From the NCBI GenBank assembly GCA_948440265.1, contig CAOJOK010000006.1:1-64000 (forward strand): a DNA stretch of 64,000 bases. Direction: 5' to 3'. A model generated the notes under the pieces. That model had not been told where the DNA came from. It did no database searches and worked only from the letters and a program-made list of their open reading frames with translations. Below are positions 7,822-16,733 of the stretch, one piece after another. Origin of the DNA: an uncultured Clostridia bacterium. GTDB taxonomy: Bacteria > Bacillota > Clostridia > Christensenellales > Pumilibacteraceae. Each line of letters begins with the position of its first letter. The first letter of the stretch is position 1. Position numbers and translations under genes: made by a program.

Positions 7822-10081
7822 ACATTCTCTTATAAATTCTGCCGCACAGCACCGTCATATCGTCGCGCTGAACTCCGCCGAGTTTTTTAAGCGCTTCGTC
7901 GAGTACGGTGCGCGAAAGCGTCTGCGGATTGAGCGTGTTTGTCTTTTCGACAAGGCGTTCCATTTCGCCGACGTCGAAGCAGTCGCACACGCCGTCGCTT
8001 GCCATAACGACGATATCGTCGAGCGCAAGCGTGACGCTCTCTATATACGGCGTGAGTTCTTCCACCGCTCCGAGCGGCAGGCTTCCGCCGCCGAACAGCG
8101 CGACCTTGCCCTCTCTTTTTATAAGCGTCTGCGGACTGCCGACCTTGATTATGTCGGCGCGCAAATCCGACAGGTCCAAGACGAGCGCGTCCATTGCGCT
8201 GAACGCTTCGTCCTTTTTGAGCGACAGAAATCTGTTGACCGACGCCAGAACGAAGTCGGAATCGAAACCCGCCCTGTAATAGTTCTCCACGAGCGACAGG
8301 GCGGTTTCGCTTATTTCGTTGGCTCTGCCGCCGCCGCTCCCCATACCGTCGGACAGCGCCATCATAAAGCCGTCCGCGCCCACTCTCGTAAAAGAATAGG
8401 AATCGCCGCTTTTGCCCGAGCCGTCGCGCGCCACGTTCGACACGCCGAACGTCACGTCGAAAGCCGCGCCCGAGCGAAAGCGCGCCGACAAAAAGCCGTT
8501 CACGTCGCTTTCCGTCGCGCCGAGAAAGCGGAACGGGCGTTTGTAAATCTTTTTCAAAATATCTGCGGCTTTCGTTTCGTCGAAGTCTTCGCCGCGCACC
8601 GCGACCGACACTTCCCATTCCTGCCCGTCGCGCGTTATGAATGCGCCGAGCGCGCGTATTCCGCCGTATGTAAGTTCTTCTTCAAACTTTTTTGCGCCCT
8701 TGACGTCGGCTTCGGCGTCGCTTGTCAGTTTAGCCGCGAACCTGCGCATTATGTCGCGCGCGCCCGAGAGCTGTTCCGACACGAGAGCGGACGCGCTTTT
8801 GAGCGCGCGATTTACGACTTCGTCTTCCCTGTTTTTATCCACAAAGACGTTGGTCTTGTTTATTAGCTGTGCCATACCCCTGCAATTGTCCAGCACGTCC
8901 TTGGGCAGACCGCCCACGCTGGTGTGACCGTCTTCGAACGCGGTGGACACGAGCCGCGTCATAGTGTCTATGTTTTTGCAGTCGCAGTTTTCCCTGTGCG
9001 GGCAGTATGCGCACACTTCGTCTATCAGTCTTTCGGCGTACACCTTCGCATCCGTACCGTCGAAGCAGGCGCGGTTCATCACTTCGCTCATACTGCCGAA
9101 AATCTCCGCCGTTTCGTTTATCCTGCCGCCCGTGCGGCGGCGTTCTTCGTTCAGCGACGACACGAGCGACAGCGGCAGTGCGTCGGAAGCGGAGATATCT
9201 TTCAGCGTGTTTAAGCGTTTTATCGGTATCGCGGCGTACAGCGTCACGCCTATCAGTGCGGAAAGCAAGGACAGCAACATTCCGCTGTCCGAATAGTTGC
9301 CGCCGACGAACAGAAAGGAAGCGGCGACAAGTCCGAGCATATACCCTGCGCAGTTGAGCAGTCTGTGACCGTTTAAAAACACGACGGACAGCGCGGCGGC
9401 GAAAACGGTCACGGCGACGGGCATAGGCGAAAGCGTATACAGTGACGCTCCGCAGCCTATGGTAACGGACAAAATCAGTCCCGCGCCCGCGCCCTTGACG
9501 TACAGCGCAAAGAGCGTGCACGCCGCCGACAGCATCCACACGAAAGAGAATTTGCCGAAAAGCGGCCGAGTGAGCGCAAGAGAGAAAGCGCACATAAGGC
9601 AGCAACCGCACACGAGCTCTATCTCGGTCAGCTTGATTTTTCCGCTTGTTTCGAAAAGCGGCCCTGCAAACGTGTGCGTGACGAGCATAAACAGCAGAGA
9701 AAACAGCAGGGAGAGTATGACGTTGAGCGGCGTCAGGTCCTTTATTATTACCGCATAGATAAAGCCGCAGAACGAAACAAGCGCCGCGAGCGCCGCCGCC
9801 CAGAGCGGAATATTTCTTTTAAAGCGCGCAAAAATCAGCTTCATTACGACAAACAGCAGGCAGACGGCGAGATAGCCCCACATCTCGGCGGTCGTCGTGC
9901 ACATAAGTCCGCTCACAATCAGATATACGGGTGCGATTACATATACGGGTACGGACGTACAGATAAGCGCGATATACGCGCCCGTGCCGAACGGACGCAT
10001 ATTGTATACTTCCGCCGTGCAAAGGGCGGCGAGAACGAGTGCCGCCGCGGCGGTAAAAATCAATTTTTTTACTTTCCGCAT
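7820..10081 (-). CDS. spoIIE: Stage II sporulation protein E (SpoIIE) phosphatase
   Basis: The 753-residue protein has the SpoIIE layout. The first ~290 residues contain about ten membrane helices. A central cytoplasmic region follows, including a Cys/His cluster (CAYCPHRENCDCKN, about 365-378). The C-terminal PP2C phosphatase domain (about 545-750) has metal-site motifs LSDGMGSG and MASDGV. In sporulating Firmicutes SpoIIE sits at the polar septum and dephosphorylates SpoIIAA to activate sigma-F. A TATAAT (minus strand, 10110-10115) lies about 30 bases before the ATG with no recognisable -35, which would fit an activator-dependent promoter such as a Spo0A target; this last point is inference. 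It is slightly shorter than the Bacillus protein. Confidence 0.93.
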   Translation of the reverse strand: MRKVKKLIFTAAAALVLAALCTAEVYNMRPFGTGAYIALICTSVPVYVIAPVYLIVSGLMCTTTAEMWGYLAVCLLFVVMKLIFARFKRNIPLWAAALAALVSFCGFIYAVIIKDLTPLNVILSLLFSLLFMLVTHTFAGPLFETSGKIKLTEIELVCGCCLMCAFSLALTRPLFGKFSFVWMLSAACTLFALYVKGAGAGLILSVTIGCGASLYTLSPMPVAVTVFAAALSVVFLNGHRLLNCAGYMLGLVAASFLFVGGNYSDSGMLLSLLSALIGVTLYAAIPIKRLNTLKDISASDALPLSLVSSLNEERRRTGGRINETAEIFGSMSEVMNRACFDGTDAKVYAERLIDEVCAYCPHRENCDCKNIDTMTRLVSTAFEDGHTSVGGLPKDVLDNCRGMAQLINKTNVFVDKNREDEVVNRALKSASALVSEQLSGARDIMRRFAAKLTSDAEADVKGAKKFEEELTYGGIRALGAFITRDGQEWEVSVAVRGEDFDETKAADILKKIYKRPFRFLGATESDVNGFLSARFRSGAAFDVTFGVSNVARDGSGKSGDSYSFTRVGADGFMMALSDGMGSGGGRANEISETALSLVENYYRAGFDSDFVLASVNRFLSLKKDEAFSAMDALVLDLSDLRADIIKVGSPQTLIKREGKVALFGGGSLPLGAVEELTPYIESVTLALDDIVVMASDGVCDCFDVGEMERLVEKTNTLNPQTLSRTVLDEALKKLGGVQRDDMTVLCGRIYKRM

Positions 10082-10180
10082 ACAAAAAAACCTGCCTTAT
10101 ACGCCATACATTATACCACCGCGCAGGCTGTGTTTCGGCGTACTATTGCGGTTATTTTGTCTGTTAATGCCGAAAACGGC

Positions 10181-10210
10181 AAAAGAAAAGGCGGCTCATT
10201 TAAAGCCGCC
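10181..10210 (-). terminator. Intrinsic terminator after the 10.2-12.2 kb GH3-like gene
   Basis: On the minus strand GGCGGCT and AGCCGCC (10204-10210 and 10190-10196) form a seven-bp GC stem with a seven-base loop, followed by TTTTCTTTT. It separates the GH3-like gene from spoIIE. Confidence 0.8.
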
Positions 10211-10217
10211 CGTATCT

Positions 10218-12227
10218 CTATCTGTCTTTGTCCTTTCTCGCCGTCTTTATCTTGGCTTCGTCCGACATTCTCGACATTGCTCCGCCGCAAATGCCGTACT
10301 CCCCGACCGTCCTGCTCTTTTTGGCAATCGCCTTTTCCGCCGCCGCCACTGCTTTTGAGTCAGCCTGTCTGTCATATGCTCCAATCGGCGCGCCGAGCTC
10401 CTTTTCCACTTCGGTTTCGTCGAACGTGACTTTGCCGTTTCCTGCGATAAAGTACGGGGCTTTGACGTCCGCCTTTTCGCCCTTGACCTTTCTTTCCGCG
10501 GTCGCCCTTTCTCCGTCGACCAAAAGCGTAAATTCGTACCTGCCGCCTATGCGCTTAAATTCGCCGCTCTCTTTGTCGTACACGTCGAACGCGCCGTCCG
10601 GCGAGCAGAGAGAGTAAGTCTTAAACTCCGCGTCCAGCTCTATTCTGCCGAAAGCCGCCGCCCTGCCGCTTATGCCGAGTCTGTCGTCCGAAAGCAGACA
10701 GTCGATTATGACCGTGCTTTGCCTTTTCGCGCCGTTTGCGCTTCTTGCCGCGAACTCGAAAATCAGTCCGCCCGACTTTTCCTTGACGGAAAAATCCTTT
10801 ATTTCCGCGCCGCCGTAAGACAGTCCGAAGCCGCGGTCGAACATAAGCTCCGCGCCGTTGTTTTTGAAGTACCGACTTGCGCCGTACACCGATTCGCCGA
10901 CATAGAAGCTGCGGCTGTCGAAAGCGGCAAAGGGATAGTCTGCGCGCGTTTTAGCCCAACAGCGCGACAGTCTGCCCGAAAAGTCAACTTCCCCTTTCAG
11001 CAGTCTTTTCAACGGCTCTTTCATCCGAGCGAAGCTCATCGGCAGGTATACCGCGGCGCTTACCTTTTCCAGCCAGGGCATTTCAAAATACGCGTCGGAC
11101 GCCGCCACCGCGATGACTTTGACATTTTGCGAAAGCCGCTCTATAAACGTATTCAGCGCGTCGGGGTCGAAATCCGCCGCCGAGCTTAAAAACACTATGG
11201 CTTTATTTTTGCCTACCGCCGCGCGCGCAAGTTTTTCGGCTTTTCTGCGCGCCGACTTTTCGTCGAACTTTACCGCCTTTTCGGTCAGCACGCCTGCTCC
11301 GTATTCGACTGTCGTATCGGCGTCGGTTATGGGAAGGACGCCGTCGTTTTTCAAGAGAACGGCGCTTTTTAAGAAAAGCTCCGACACAAGCTCCGCTTCG
11401 TCAATTTCTCTTTCGTCCGCCGCCGAAAGACCTTTCATAGTTTCATAGCCCACCGCCGCGCCGTATACCGTTCTTTCCACGCAGGCGTTGAGTTTGCGCT
11501 CGTACAGCAAGCCGTTTGCCACGGCGTTATCCAGCCGCGCGCAGTCCGACTTATGTCCGTCTATGTCCAGACAGACGCCGCAAGCCACTTCTTCGGCTTT
11601 GTCCACGCCAGAGCCCGATTCGGTGAAAATCACGCCGTCGAAGCCGCTTGTTATCTTATTCATAAAAAAGCGGTTCTCGCCGACGGGAACGCCGTCCAGC
11701 TCTCCCGACGGCACCGCCGCGCCGCCCAATCTTTCGCGGTTGTCGGCAAACGGTTTCAAATACACTTCGTTCAGCGCGCGCTCGCCGATATATCTCCGAC
11801 AGCCTTCCACGCCGAGCAGGTCGCACCCCACGCCGGGCAGTTTCAAGCCGTCCATAAAGCTCGACGCAAGCGCGGACACGACAAGCGGGTCGTCGGAAAA
11901 AGAGCGGCACGCCGACTTGTCGAACGGGTCTCTCGTCACTCCGAGCGGCACGGCTCCGCCGAAGGTTTCGCCGCGCGCAATCGCCTGTCTGCTTCTATAT
12001 TCGCCGAACGAGCGAATAAGACTGCGGTCGAAAGTATGTCCGAGAGCGCCTGCAAGCGGCGGCTCGGCATATTCCGCAAATGCCGAAAACTCCTGCGGCA
12101 GGCGCAGGGACGGCACTTTGAGCCGCGGCAAAGGCGTGCTTCTCATATCCGAACCTATGTTCGTAAGCTCCACTTTCTCCGCAAGCGTCATAAGTTTTAC
12201 GACGTTCTTAACTCTTTCTTTATCCAA
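10218..12227 (-). CDS. GH3-like protein with degenerate catalytic domain
   Basis: The 669-residue protein follows the plan of glycoside hydrolase family 3: a reduced TIM-barrel-like part (1-230), the alpha/beta sandwich domain (about 280-480, beginning SAVLLKNDGVLPI), the GFGLSYGG turn (about 490) and a C-terminal beta region. Key features are missing. The KH(x)nN substrate-binding motif expected near 135-145 is absent, as GCDLLGVEGCRRYIGE runs straight into ERALNEVYLKPF. At the nucleophile position the usual SDW reads TES (residues 202-204), with Glu where Asp is expected. There is no signal peptide, so it should be cytoplasmic. It sits in an operon after serS and a small membrane protein. 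It may be an inactive or altered GH3 homologue; hydrolysis should not be assumed. Confidence 0.75.
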   Translation of the reverse strand: MDKERVKNVVKLMTLAEKVELTNIGSDMRSTPLPRLKVPSLRLPQEFSAFAEYAEPPLAGALGHTFDRSLIRSFGEYRSRQAIARGETFGGAVPLGVTRDPFDKSACRSFSDDPLVVSALASSFMDGLKLPGVGCDLLGVEGCRRYIGERALNEVYLKPFADNRERLGGAAVPSGELDGVPVGENRFFMNKITSGFDGVIFTESGSGVDKAEEVACGVCLDIDGHKSDCARLDNAVANGLLYERKLNACVERTVYGAAVGYETMKGLSAADEREIDEAELVSELFLKSAVLLKNDGVLPITDADTTVEYGAGVLTEKAVKFDEKSARRKAEKLARAAVGKNKAIVFLSSAADFDPDALNTFIERLSQNVKVIAVAASDAYFEMPWLEKVSAAVYLPMSFARMKEPLKRLLKGEVDFSGRLSRCWAKTRADYPFAAFDSRSFYVGESVYGASRYFKNNGAELMFDRGFGLSYGGAEIKDFSVKEKSGGLIFEFAARSANGAKRQSTVIIDCLLSDDRLGISGRAAAFGRIELDAEFKTYSLCSPDGAFDVYDKESGEFKRIGGRYEFTLLVDGERATAERKVKGEKADVKAPYFIAGNGKVTFDETEVEKELGAPIGAYDRQADSKAVAAAEKAIAKKSRTVGEYGICGGAMSRMSDEAKIKTARKDKDR

Positions 12228-12240
12228 GATTCTCTCCCGT

Positions 12241-13029
12241 TTATTTTTTTCGGCGTTCGACTATATCCATAAGCCGCATATCGCCGCTTCTCGTTCTGCG
12301 GTAGATTTGCAATCTGTCTTCATACTCGTATATGAATACGTTTTCGTCCCGACGCGAACGGAACACGAGCGGACGCTCGTCGTCCTCCCTTATGGCTTTC
12401 AGACGTTTCTGCGCCGCGCTTTCATAATCGTAATTATAGTCCCTGTACAACGTTATGCCGTCGTTTTCGAAATACTTTCTGCGAAGCTCCGTTTCGTCTT
12501 CGTACGTTTCGCGCATATCTTTTACGGGCGGCGGTTCGCTTTTCACCGTATCGAATGCAGGCTCTTTCGGCGCGGACACGGGGATTTCCGCCACGCCGAC
12601 GGCAAAGCTCTCGTCCAAACCTGCCGGCGGCTCGTCATAGCCGTTGCGGCTCTGAACAGTGGTCTGAACTTCTTCGCGCTCGTTTTCACGCTCCGCTTCT
12701 TTCGCCGCCCTTGCCGCTTCCTTTGCCGCGCGCTTTCTCTCGCGCTTTTCGTCGCGCAGGCTCTTTCTCACAACCTGCTTGCGCTCTTTCTTATACCTTT
12801 CTATGAAGTACGAAGCGGCTATGCCGACGACGGCGCTGAATATCATTCCGACGATGAAAGTCTGCATAACGTCGGATAGCGGCGTTCCCGTGCAGGCGCA
12901 GACGATTAAAAACACTATGAAGTACAGCGACGGCAGCCACAGACCCAAAACGAAAAGCAGCCACGCCGCCACCTTTACGACGCCGCCTATCAGCGTTTTG
13001 AAAAATCCGATTATGCCGTTTATCAACAT
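12241..13029 (-). CDS. Unknown two-helix membrane protein with charged cytoplasmic tail
   Basis: I do not recognise this 262-residue protein. Two hydrophobic helices (about 18-45 and 58-80) are followed by a long charged region rich in Lys/Arg/Glu/Ala (KRERKRAAKEAARAAKEAE, about 95-115), probably helical. A Tyr-rich segment comes next (YRDYNYDYESAAQ, about 193-205), then a short folded-looking C-terminus. Its ATG is one base after the serS stop and the next gene begins 13 bases after its own stop, so serS, this gene and the GH3-like gene form one operon. No function can be assigned. Confidence 0.65.
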   Translation of the reverse strand: MLINGIIGFFKTLIGGVVKVAAWLLFVLGLWLPSLYFIVFLIVCACTGTPLSDVMQTFIVGMIFSAVVGIAASYFIERYKKERKQVVRKSLRDEKRERKRAAKEAARAAKEAERENEREEVQTTVQSRNGYDEPPAGLDESFAVGVAEIPVSAPKEPAFDTVKSEPPPVKDMRETYEDETELRRKYFENDGITLYRDYNYDYESAAQKRLKAIREDDERPLVFRSRRDENVFIYEYEDRLQIYRRTRSGDMRLMDIVERRKK

Positions 13030-13030
13030 T

Positions 13031-14296
13031 TTACTTTATTACTTTTATTCCGCCCATATACGGCACGAGCGCGTCGGGCACGGTTATGCTCGAGTCGGCG
13101 TTCTGGTAGTTTTCCAGCACCGCCGCCGTCGTTCTGCCCACCGCAAGTCCGCTTCCGTTCAGCGTGTGAACAAGCTCCGTCTTGCCGTCGGCGCGGCGGT
13201 ATTTGATGTTCATTCTGCGCGCCTGATAGTCGGTATAGTTCGAGCAGGAGGAAATCTCCACATATCGGTTATAGCTGGGCATCCACACTTCTATATCGTA
13301 CGTCTTTGCCGCCGAAAAGCCCAAGTCGCCGCTGCACAGCAGGACTATTCTATACGGGATTTTCAGTTCTTTCAATATGCTTTCCGCCTGCGCGGTGAGT
13401 TCTTCGTGTTCTCTTTCCGAGTCTTCGGGTTTTGTGAACTTGACAAGCTCCACCTTATTGAACTGGTGCTGGCGTATGAGTCCGCGCGTATCTCTGCCCG
13501 CGCTTCCCGCTTCGCCCCTGAAACAGGCGGTGTAAGCGCAGTATTTGATGGGCAGCTGCTTTTCGGGAATTATCTCGCCGCGGTGCAGATTGGTGACGGG
13601 AACTTCCGCTGTCGGCACCAAAAAATAGTCGGTGTTTTTGACGGCGAACGCGTCTTCTTCGAACTTCGGCAACTGACCCGTGCCCGTCATAGATTCGCGG
13701 TTCACCATAAACGGCGGAAATATCTCCGTATAGCCGTTTGCTATATGTCTGTCCAGCATAAAGTTATACAGCGCGCGCTCTAACCTTGCGCCCAAGCCGC
13801 GGTATACCGTAAAGCGCGTGCCCGTGATTTTCGCGGCGGTCGGCGCGTCCAAAATGCCGAGCTTTTCGCCTATCTCCCAATGGGGCTTCGGCTGAAAATC
13901 GAATTTCGTCGGCGACATAAACTTTCTCTGTTCCACGTTGTCGGAGTCGTCTTTTCCGAGCGGCACGGACTTGTCGGGAATGTTCGGGATATTCAAAAGA
14001 GCGTTTTTCAAATCCCTTTCCACAGCCGAAAGTTCGTCGTCCAGCTCCTTTATGATTTGGTTGTCCGCCTTTACCCTTGCTATCGTTTCCGACGCGTCGC
14101 CGCCGCTCTTTTTGAGCTTTGCCACTTCTTCGGTGGCGCGGTTGCGTTCGGCTTTCATAGCTTCCGTCTTTTTGATTAGTTCCTTGCGTTTTGCGTGAAG
14201 GTCCAGCACGGCGTCCACGTCGTAGCTTCCGCTTCGCGTCGCCATTGCCGCCTTGACTTTATCGGGGTTTTCGGTTACGAATTTAACGTCCAACAT
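13031..14296 (-). CDS. serS: Seryl-tRNA synthetase
   Basis: The 421-residue protein is a standard class II seryl-tRNA synthetase. An N-terminal coiled-coil arm (about 30-110) binds tRNA-Ser, and the catalytic core holds motif 2 ([26 protein letters not shown]) and motif 3 ([18 protein letters not shown]). It charges tRNA-Ser in the cytoplasm. The start [14 protein letters not shown] at 14296 matches the family and has AAGGAG upstream; the open frame continues 20 codons further up without support. A TTGATT-N17-TATAAT promoter lies at 14362-14390. The leader of about 60 bases is too short for a T-box and shows none. Confidence 0.97.
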   Translation of the reverse strand: MLDVKFVTENPDKVKAAMATRSGSYDVDAVLDLHAKRKELIKKTEAMKAERNRATEEVAKLKKSGGDASETIARVKADNQIIKELDDELSAVERDLKNALLNIPNIPDKSVPLGKDDSDNVEQRKFMSPTKFDFQPKPHWEIGEKLGILDAPTAAKITGTRFTVYRGLGARLERALYNFMLDRHIANGYTEIFPPFMVNRESMTGTGQLPKFEEDAFAVKNTDYFLVPTAEVPVTNLHRGEIIPEKQLPIKYCAYTACFRGEAGSAGRDTRGLIRQHQFNKVELVKFTKPEDSEREHEELTAQAESILKELKIPYRIVLLCSGDLGFSAAKTYDIEVWMPSYNRYVEISSCSNYTDYQARRMNIKYRRADGKTELVHTLNGSGLAVGRTTAAVLENYQNADSSITVPDALVPYMGGIKVIK

Positions 14297-14361
14297 AAAG
14301 AAAATTTCTCCTTGCGTATCGATAGGGTCCGTCAATCGATTTATTGCCGAACTCATAATCT

Positions 14362-14390
14362 ATTATAACTCCGCCGCAAGAAAAAATCAA
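14362..14390 (-). promoter_or_regulatory. Sigma-A promoter of the serS operon
   Basis: On the minus strand TTGATT (14385-14390), 17 bases, then TATAAT (14362-14367). It lies immediately after the end of the upstream flippase gene and about 65 bases before the serS ATG. Confidence 0.78.
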
Positions 14391-14394
14391 GCGT

Positions 14395-16011
14395 CTAACC
14401 GTCTTTTTTCGCGTCCACGAAAAGCTCTATCTCCTCTCTTTTTACGCCCTTTAACAGAGCGGTCAAGGCAAGGTATGCGCCTGCCGCAAAAACAAGCGAC
14501 GCTATCAGGGCGACAGAGAGCGGCAGAAAGGCTTTTAACAACAGGTAAAGCAATTTGCCTGCCGCAACAAACGCCGCCCCTGCAAGCGTCACGCTTTTGA
14601 AAAGCCGCTTTAAATCGAGATTGGTTTCGGCGCATTTTTTCATTGCGCGCACGTTTAAAACGCAGGTCAGCGCGAAGCAGGAAACGGTGGCGACCGACGC
14701 GCCGTAAATGCCTATCACGCGTATCAATATGACGGTCAGCGCGGCTTTGAGCACGGCGCCCTTCAACAGGTTCACCGCCGGTTTATATGCCTTGTCACAA
14801 CCTTGAAGCACCGCCGCGGCAGGTTGAAGAAGGCTCATATACAGCACGGAAAGCGCGCTTATTTTAAGCAGCGACGAGCCGACGTTCAGAAGGTCGGCGC
14901 TTAAAGTGCGCCTGTAAAGCACGGACAGAATCTCGTCGGAAAACAGTATCAGAGCGAGCGCGCAGGGCACGGCAATGAGCAGGGATATTCTTATGAACTT
15001 TTCGGCAAGCTCGCCTGCGTTCTTTTTCTTTTTCACCATTCGGCTGATTTTGGGCAGTAAAAGGACGGACAGCGAAGTGGTTATGACCGTGGGCATATTC
15101 ACGAGACTGCCGACGGGACCGTTCAGTATTCCGTAAAGTCTGGTTGCCTGCGACGTGCTTTCCCCCATTGCCGTCAACAGGTTTATCACGAGTATGCTGT
15201 CTATGACCGACGACAGCGGCAGTACGAGAGAGCCGAGCGTTATCGGGAAAGCCACGGCAAGCACGCGTTTTAAAAGCGTCTTATACGGCAGGGGCGCCGC
15301 CTGCTCTATGCACAGTTCCGCCGACTGCTCGGACGCGAACCTGCCTATGCTTACGAAATTTTTTCGACGAAAGCGCACGGTATCGTATGCGTACTGCACA
15401 AGCAGTACCGCCGTCGCCGCCGCTTCCGAGACGGTGACTCCGAGCAGTGCGCCGAACGCGGCATACGCCACGCCGTACTTCATAAAGCGCGAACACAAAA
15501 TAAGTCCCGCAATCATTTTCACGACCTGTTCCACGACCTGACTTATGCCGCTGGGCAGCATATCGAGCTTGCCCTGAAAGTAGCCGCGGAAGCACGATAT
15601 GACTGCGACGAACGCGACTGCCGGCGCGATGCCGAGATATGCCGTCGCCGCCAGCGGATTGCCTTGAAGCGCCGCTATCTTTTCCCTGAACACTATCAAA
15701 AGCACGGTGCCTGCAAGTCCTGCCAGCGTCAGCGCAAGCAGAGATATTTTCAGCGTGCGGCGCGCGTTCTCGCTGTCGCCGCCTGCCGAAAACGAGGACA
15801 CGGTTTTGGATATCGCGCTCGGCAGTCCGCCGCCCGATACCGTCAAAAGCACGCTGTACAGCGGAAATACCATTTGATACAGACCTATGCCCTCCGCACC
15901 CATTATATTGGTCAGCGGTATGCGGTACAGCGCGCCTATGCCTTTGGCAATCAGGCAGAGCACGGCGAAAAACGCACCGCCGCCGAAAAACGTTTTCATC
16001 TTCCCCTTCAT
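14395..16011 (-). CDS. spoVB: MOP-superfamily lipid flippase, SpoVB/MurJ-like
   Basis: The 538-residue protein is almost entirely membrane-spanning, with about 14 helices. It carries the polysaccharide-flippase signature near the N-terminus (RIPLTNIMGAEGIGLYQMVFPLYSVLLTVSGGGLPSAISKTVS) and FRGYFQGKLDMLPSGISQVVEQVVKM at about 140-165. This is the SpoVB/YtgP group of the MATE-related MVF family, which moves lipid-linked peptidoglycan precursors across the membrane. SpoVB acts in spore cortex synthesis; YtgP/MurJ-type paralogues act in growing cells, and the two cannot be separated by eye. The start may be 16011 or the ATG four codons later (15999), which has GGGGA just upstream. Confidence 0.85.
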   Translation of the reverse strand: MKGKMKTFFGGGAFFAVLCLIAKGIGALYRIPLTNIMGAEGIGLYQMVFPLYSVLLTVSGGGLPSAISKTVSSFSAGGDSENARRTLKISLLALTLAGLAGTVLLIVFREKIAALQGNPLAATAYLGIAPAVAFVAVISCFRGYFQGKLDMLPSGISQVVEQVVKMIAGLILCSRFMKYGVAYAAFGALLGVTVSEAAATAVLLVQYAYDTVRFRRKNFVSIGRFASEQSAELCIEQAAPLPYKTLLKRVLAVAFPITLGSLVLPLSSVIDSILVINLLTAMGESTSQATRLYGILNGPVGSLVNMPTVITTSLSVLLLPKISRMVKKKKNAGELAEKFIRISLLIAVPCALALILFSDEILSVLYRRTLSADLLNVGSSLLKISALSVLYMSLLQPAAAVLQGCDKAYKPAVNLLKGAVLKAALTVILIRVIGIYGASVATVSCFALTCVLNVRAMKKCAETNLDLKRLFKSVTLAGAAFVAAGKLLYLLLKAFLPLSVALIASLVFAAGAYLALTALLKGVKREEIELFVDAKKDG

Positions 16012-16104
16012 CGAAGGTAGTATGCCGCACTTAAACTATTTTCTTTCCTTTTATGGGATTTTACCGCCTATCGGGCGCTCACGCTTTTTATCCGTGCCGC
16101 ATAT

Positions 16105-16140
16105 AAAAAATATGCCGCGTATCCTTTCGACACACGGCAT
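16105..16140 (-). terminator. Intrinsic terminator of the tkt-nucleotidase operon
   Basis: On the minus strand ATGCCG-T-GTGTC pairs with GATAC-G-CGGCAT around a GAAAG loop (12 bp including two G-U pairs), followed by ATTTTTTAT. It starts six bases past the nucleotidase stop codon. Confidence 0.85.
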
Positions 16141-16145
16141 ACCGT

Positions 16146-16733
16146 TTATTTTTTTACTTCGAAATACTCGTCCAGATTGAGTTTGAATGAACCCATTATA
16201 TCGCTTAAAAAATACTCGACCGATTTGAGACTGCTCTTTTTCAGTTCGGCAAGCGTGCTTTCTTTCGCCGCGTCGAACTCGGTGTTCCCCGAGCGGCTCT
16301 CCTCGTCGCACTTTATGAGTGCGGCAAGTTTGTCGGCGGCTTTCACCACCGCGCCTATCTTGCCTTGCCTGTCCTGCTTTATGTATCCGCACAGGTCGGC
16401 TTTGAGCAGTTCGGGCAGAGCTTCGCAGATTTTTTCTTCCGCCTTATGCTCTATGTCCTTATATGCGCGCGTGATTTCGGCGTTGTAGTATTTTACGGGC
16501 GTGGGCAAATCTCCCGTCAGCACTTCCGCCGCTTCGTGATACAGCCCCATAAGCGCCGCCTGCTTTTCGTCCACTTTCTCGTCGGACAGTTTGTTTTCCA
16601 AGAGCGCGAGCGAGTGTGCGAGCATTGCCGTCATAAGGCTGTGTTCGGCGACGTTTTCGCCCCTTGTGCGGTGCATAAGTCCCCACCGTTCTATAAACCG
16701 CATACGGTTCATAAGCGCGTAAAACTCGTTCAT
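16146..16733 (-). CDS. yfbR: YfbR-like HD-domain 5'-deoxynucleotidase
   Basis: The 195-residue protein aligns along its length with YfbR, a cytoplasmic metal-dependent 5'-nucleotidase that removes phosphate from deoxyribonucleoside monophosphates. Visible motifs are RWGLMHRTRGENVAEHS, YHEAAEVLTGDLPTPVKYYN and VKAADKLAAL. One residue is odd: the HD dyad of the superfamily (HD in YfbR) reads HE here, from a GAA codon, so a metal-ligand Asp is replaced by Glu. Whether activity is kept is unknown. The ATG overlaps the transketolase stop in an ATGA, so the gene is translationally coupled to tkt. Confidence 0.85.
   Translation of the reverse strand: MNEFYALMNRMRFIERWGLMHRTRGENVAEHSLMTAMLAHSLALLENKLSDEKVDEKQAALMGLYHEAAEVLTGDLPTPVKYYNAEITRAYKDIEHKAEEKICEALPELLKADLCGYIKQDRQGKIGAVVKAADKLAALIKCDEESRSGNTEFDAAKESTLAELKKSSLKSVEYFLSDIMGSFKLNLDEYFEVKK

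Noticed and set aside
14297..14394. T-box leader for serS
   Set aside because: The gap is under 100 bases, contains a good promoter close to the gene, and lacks specifier and T-box motifs.
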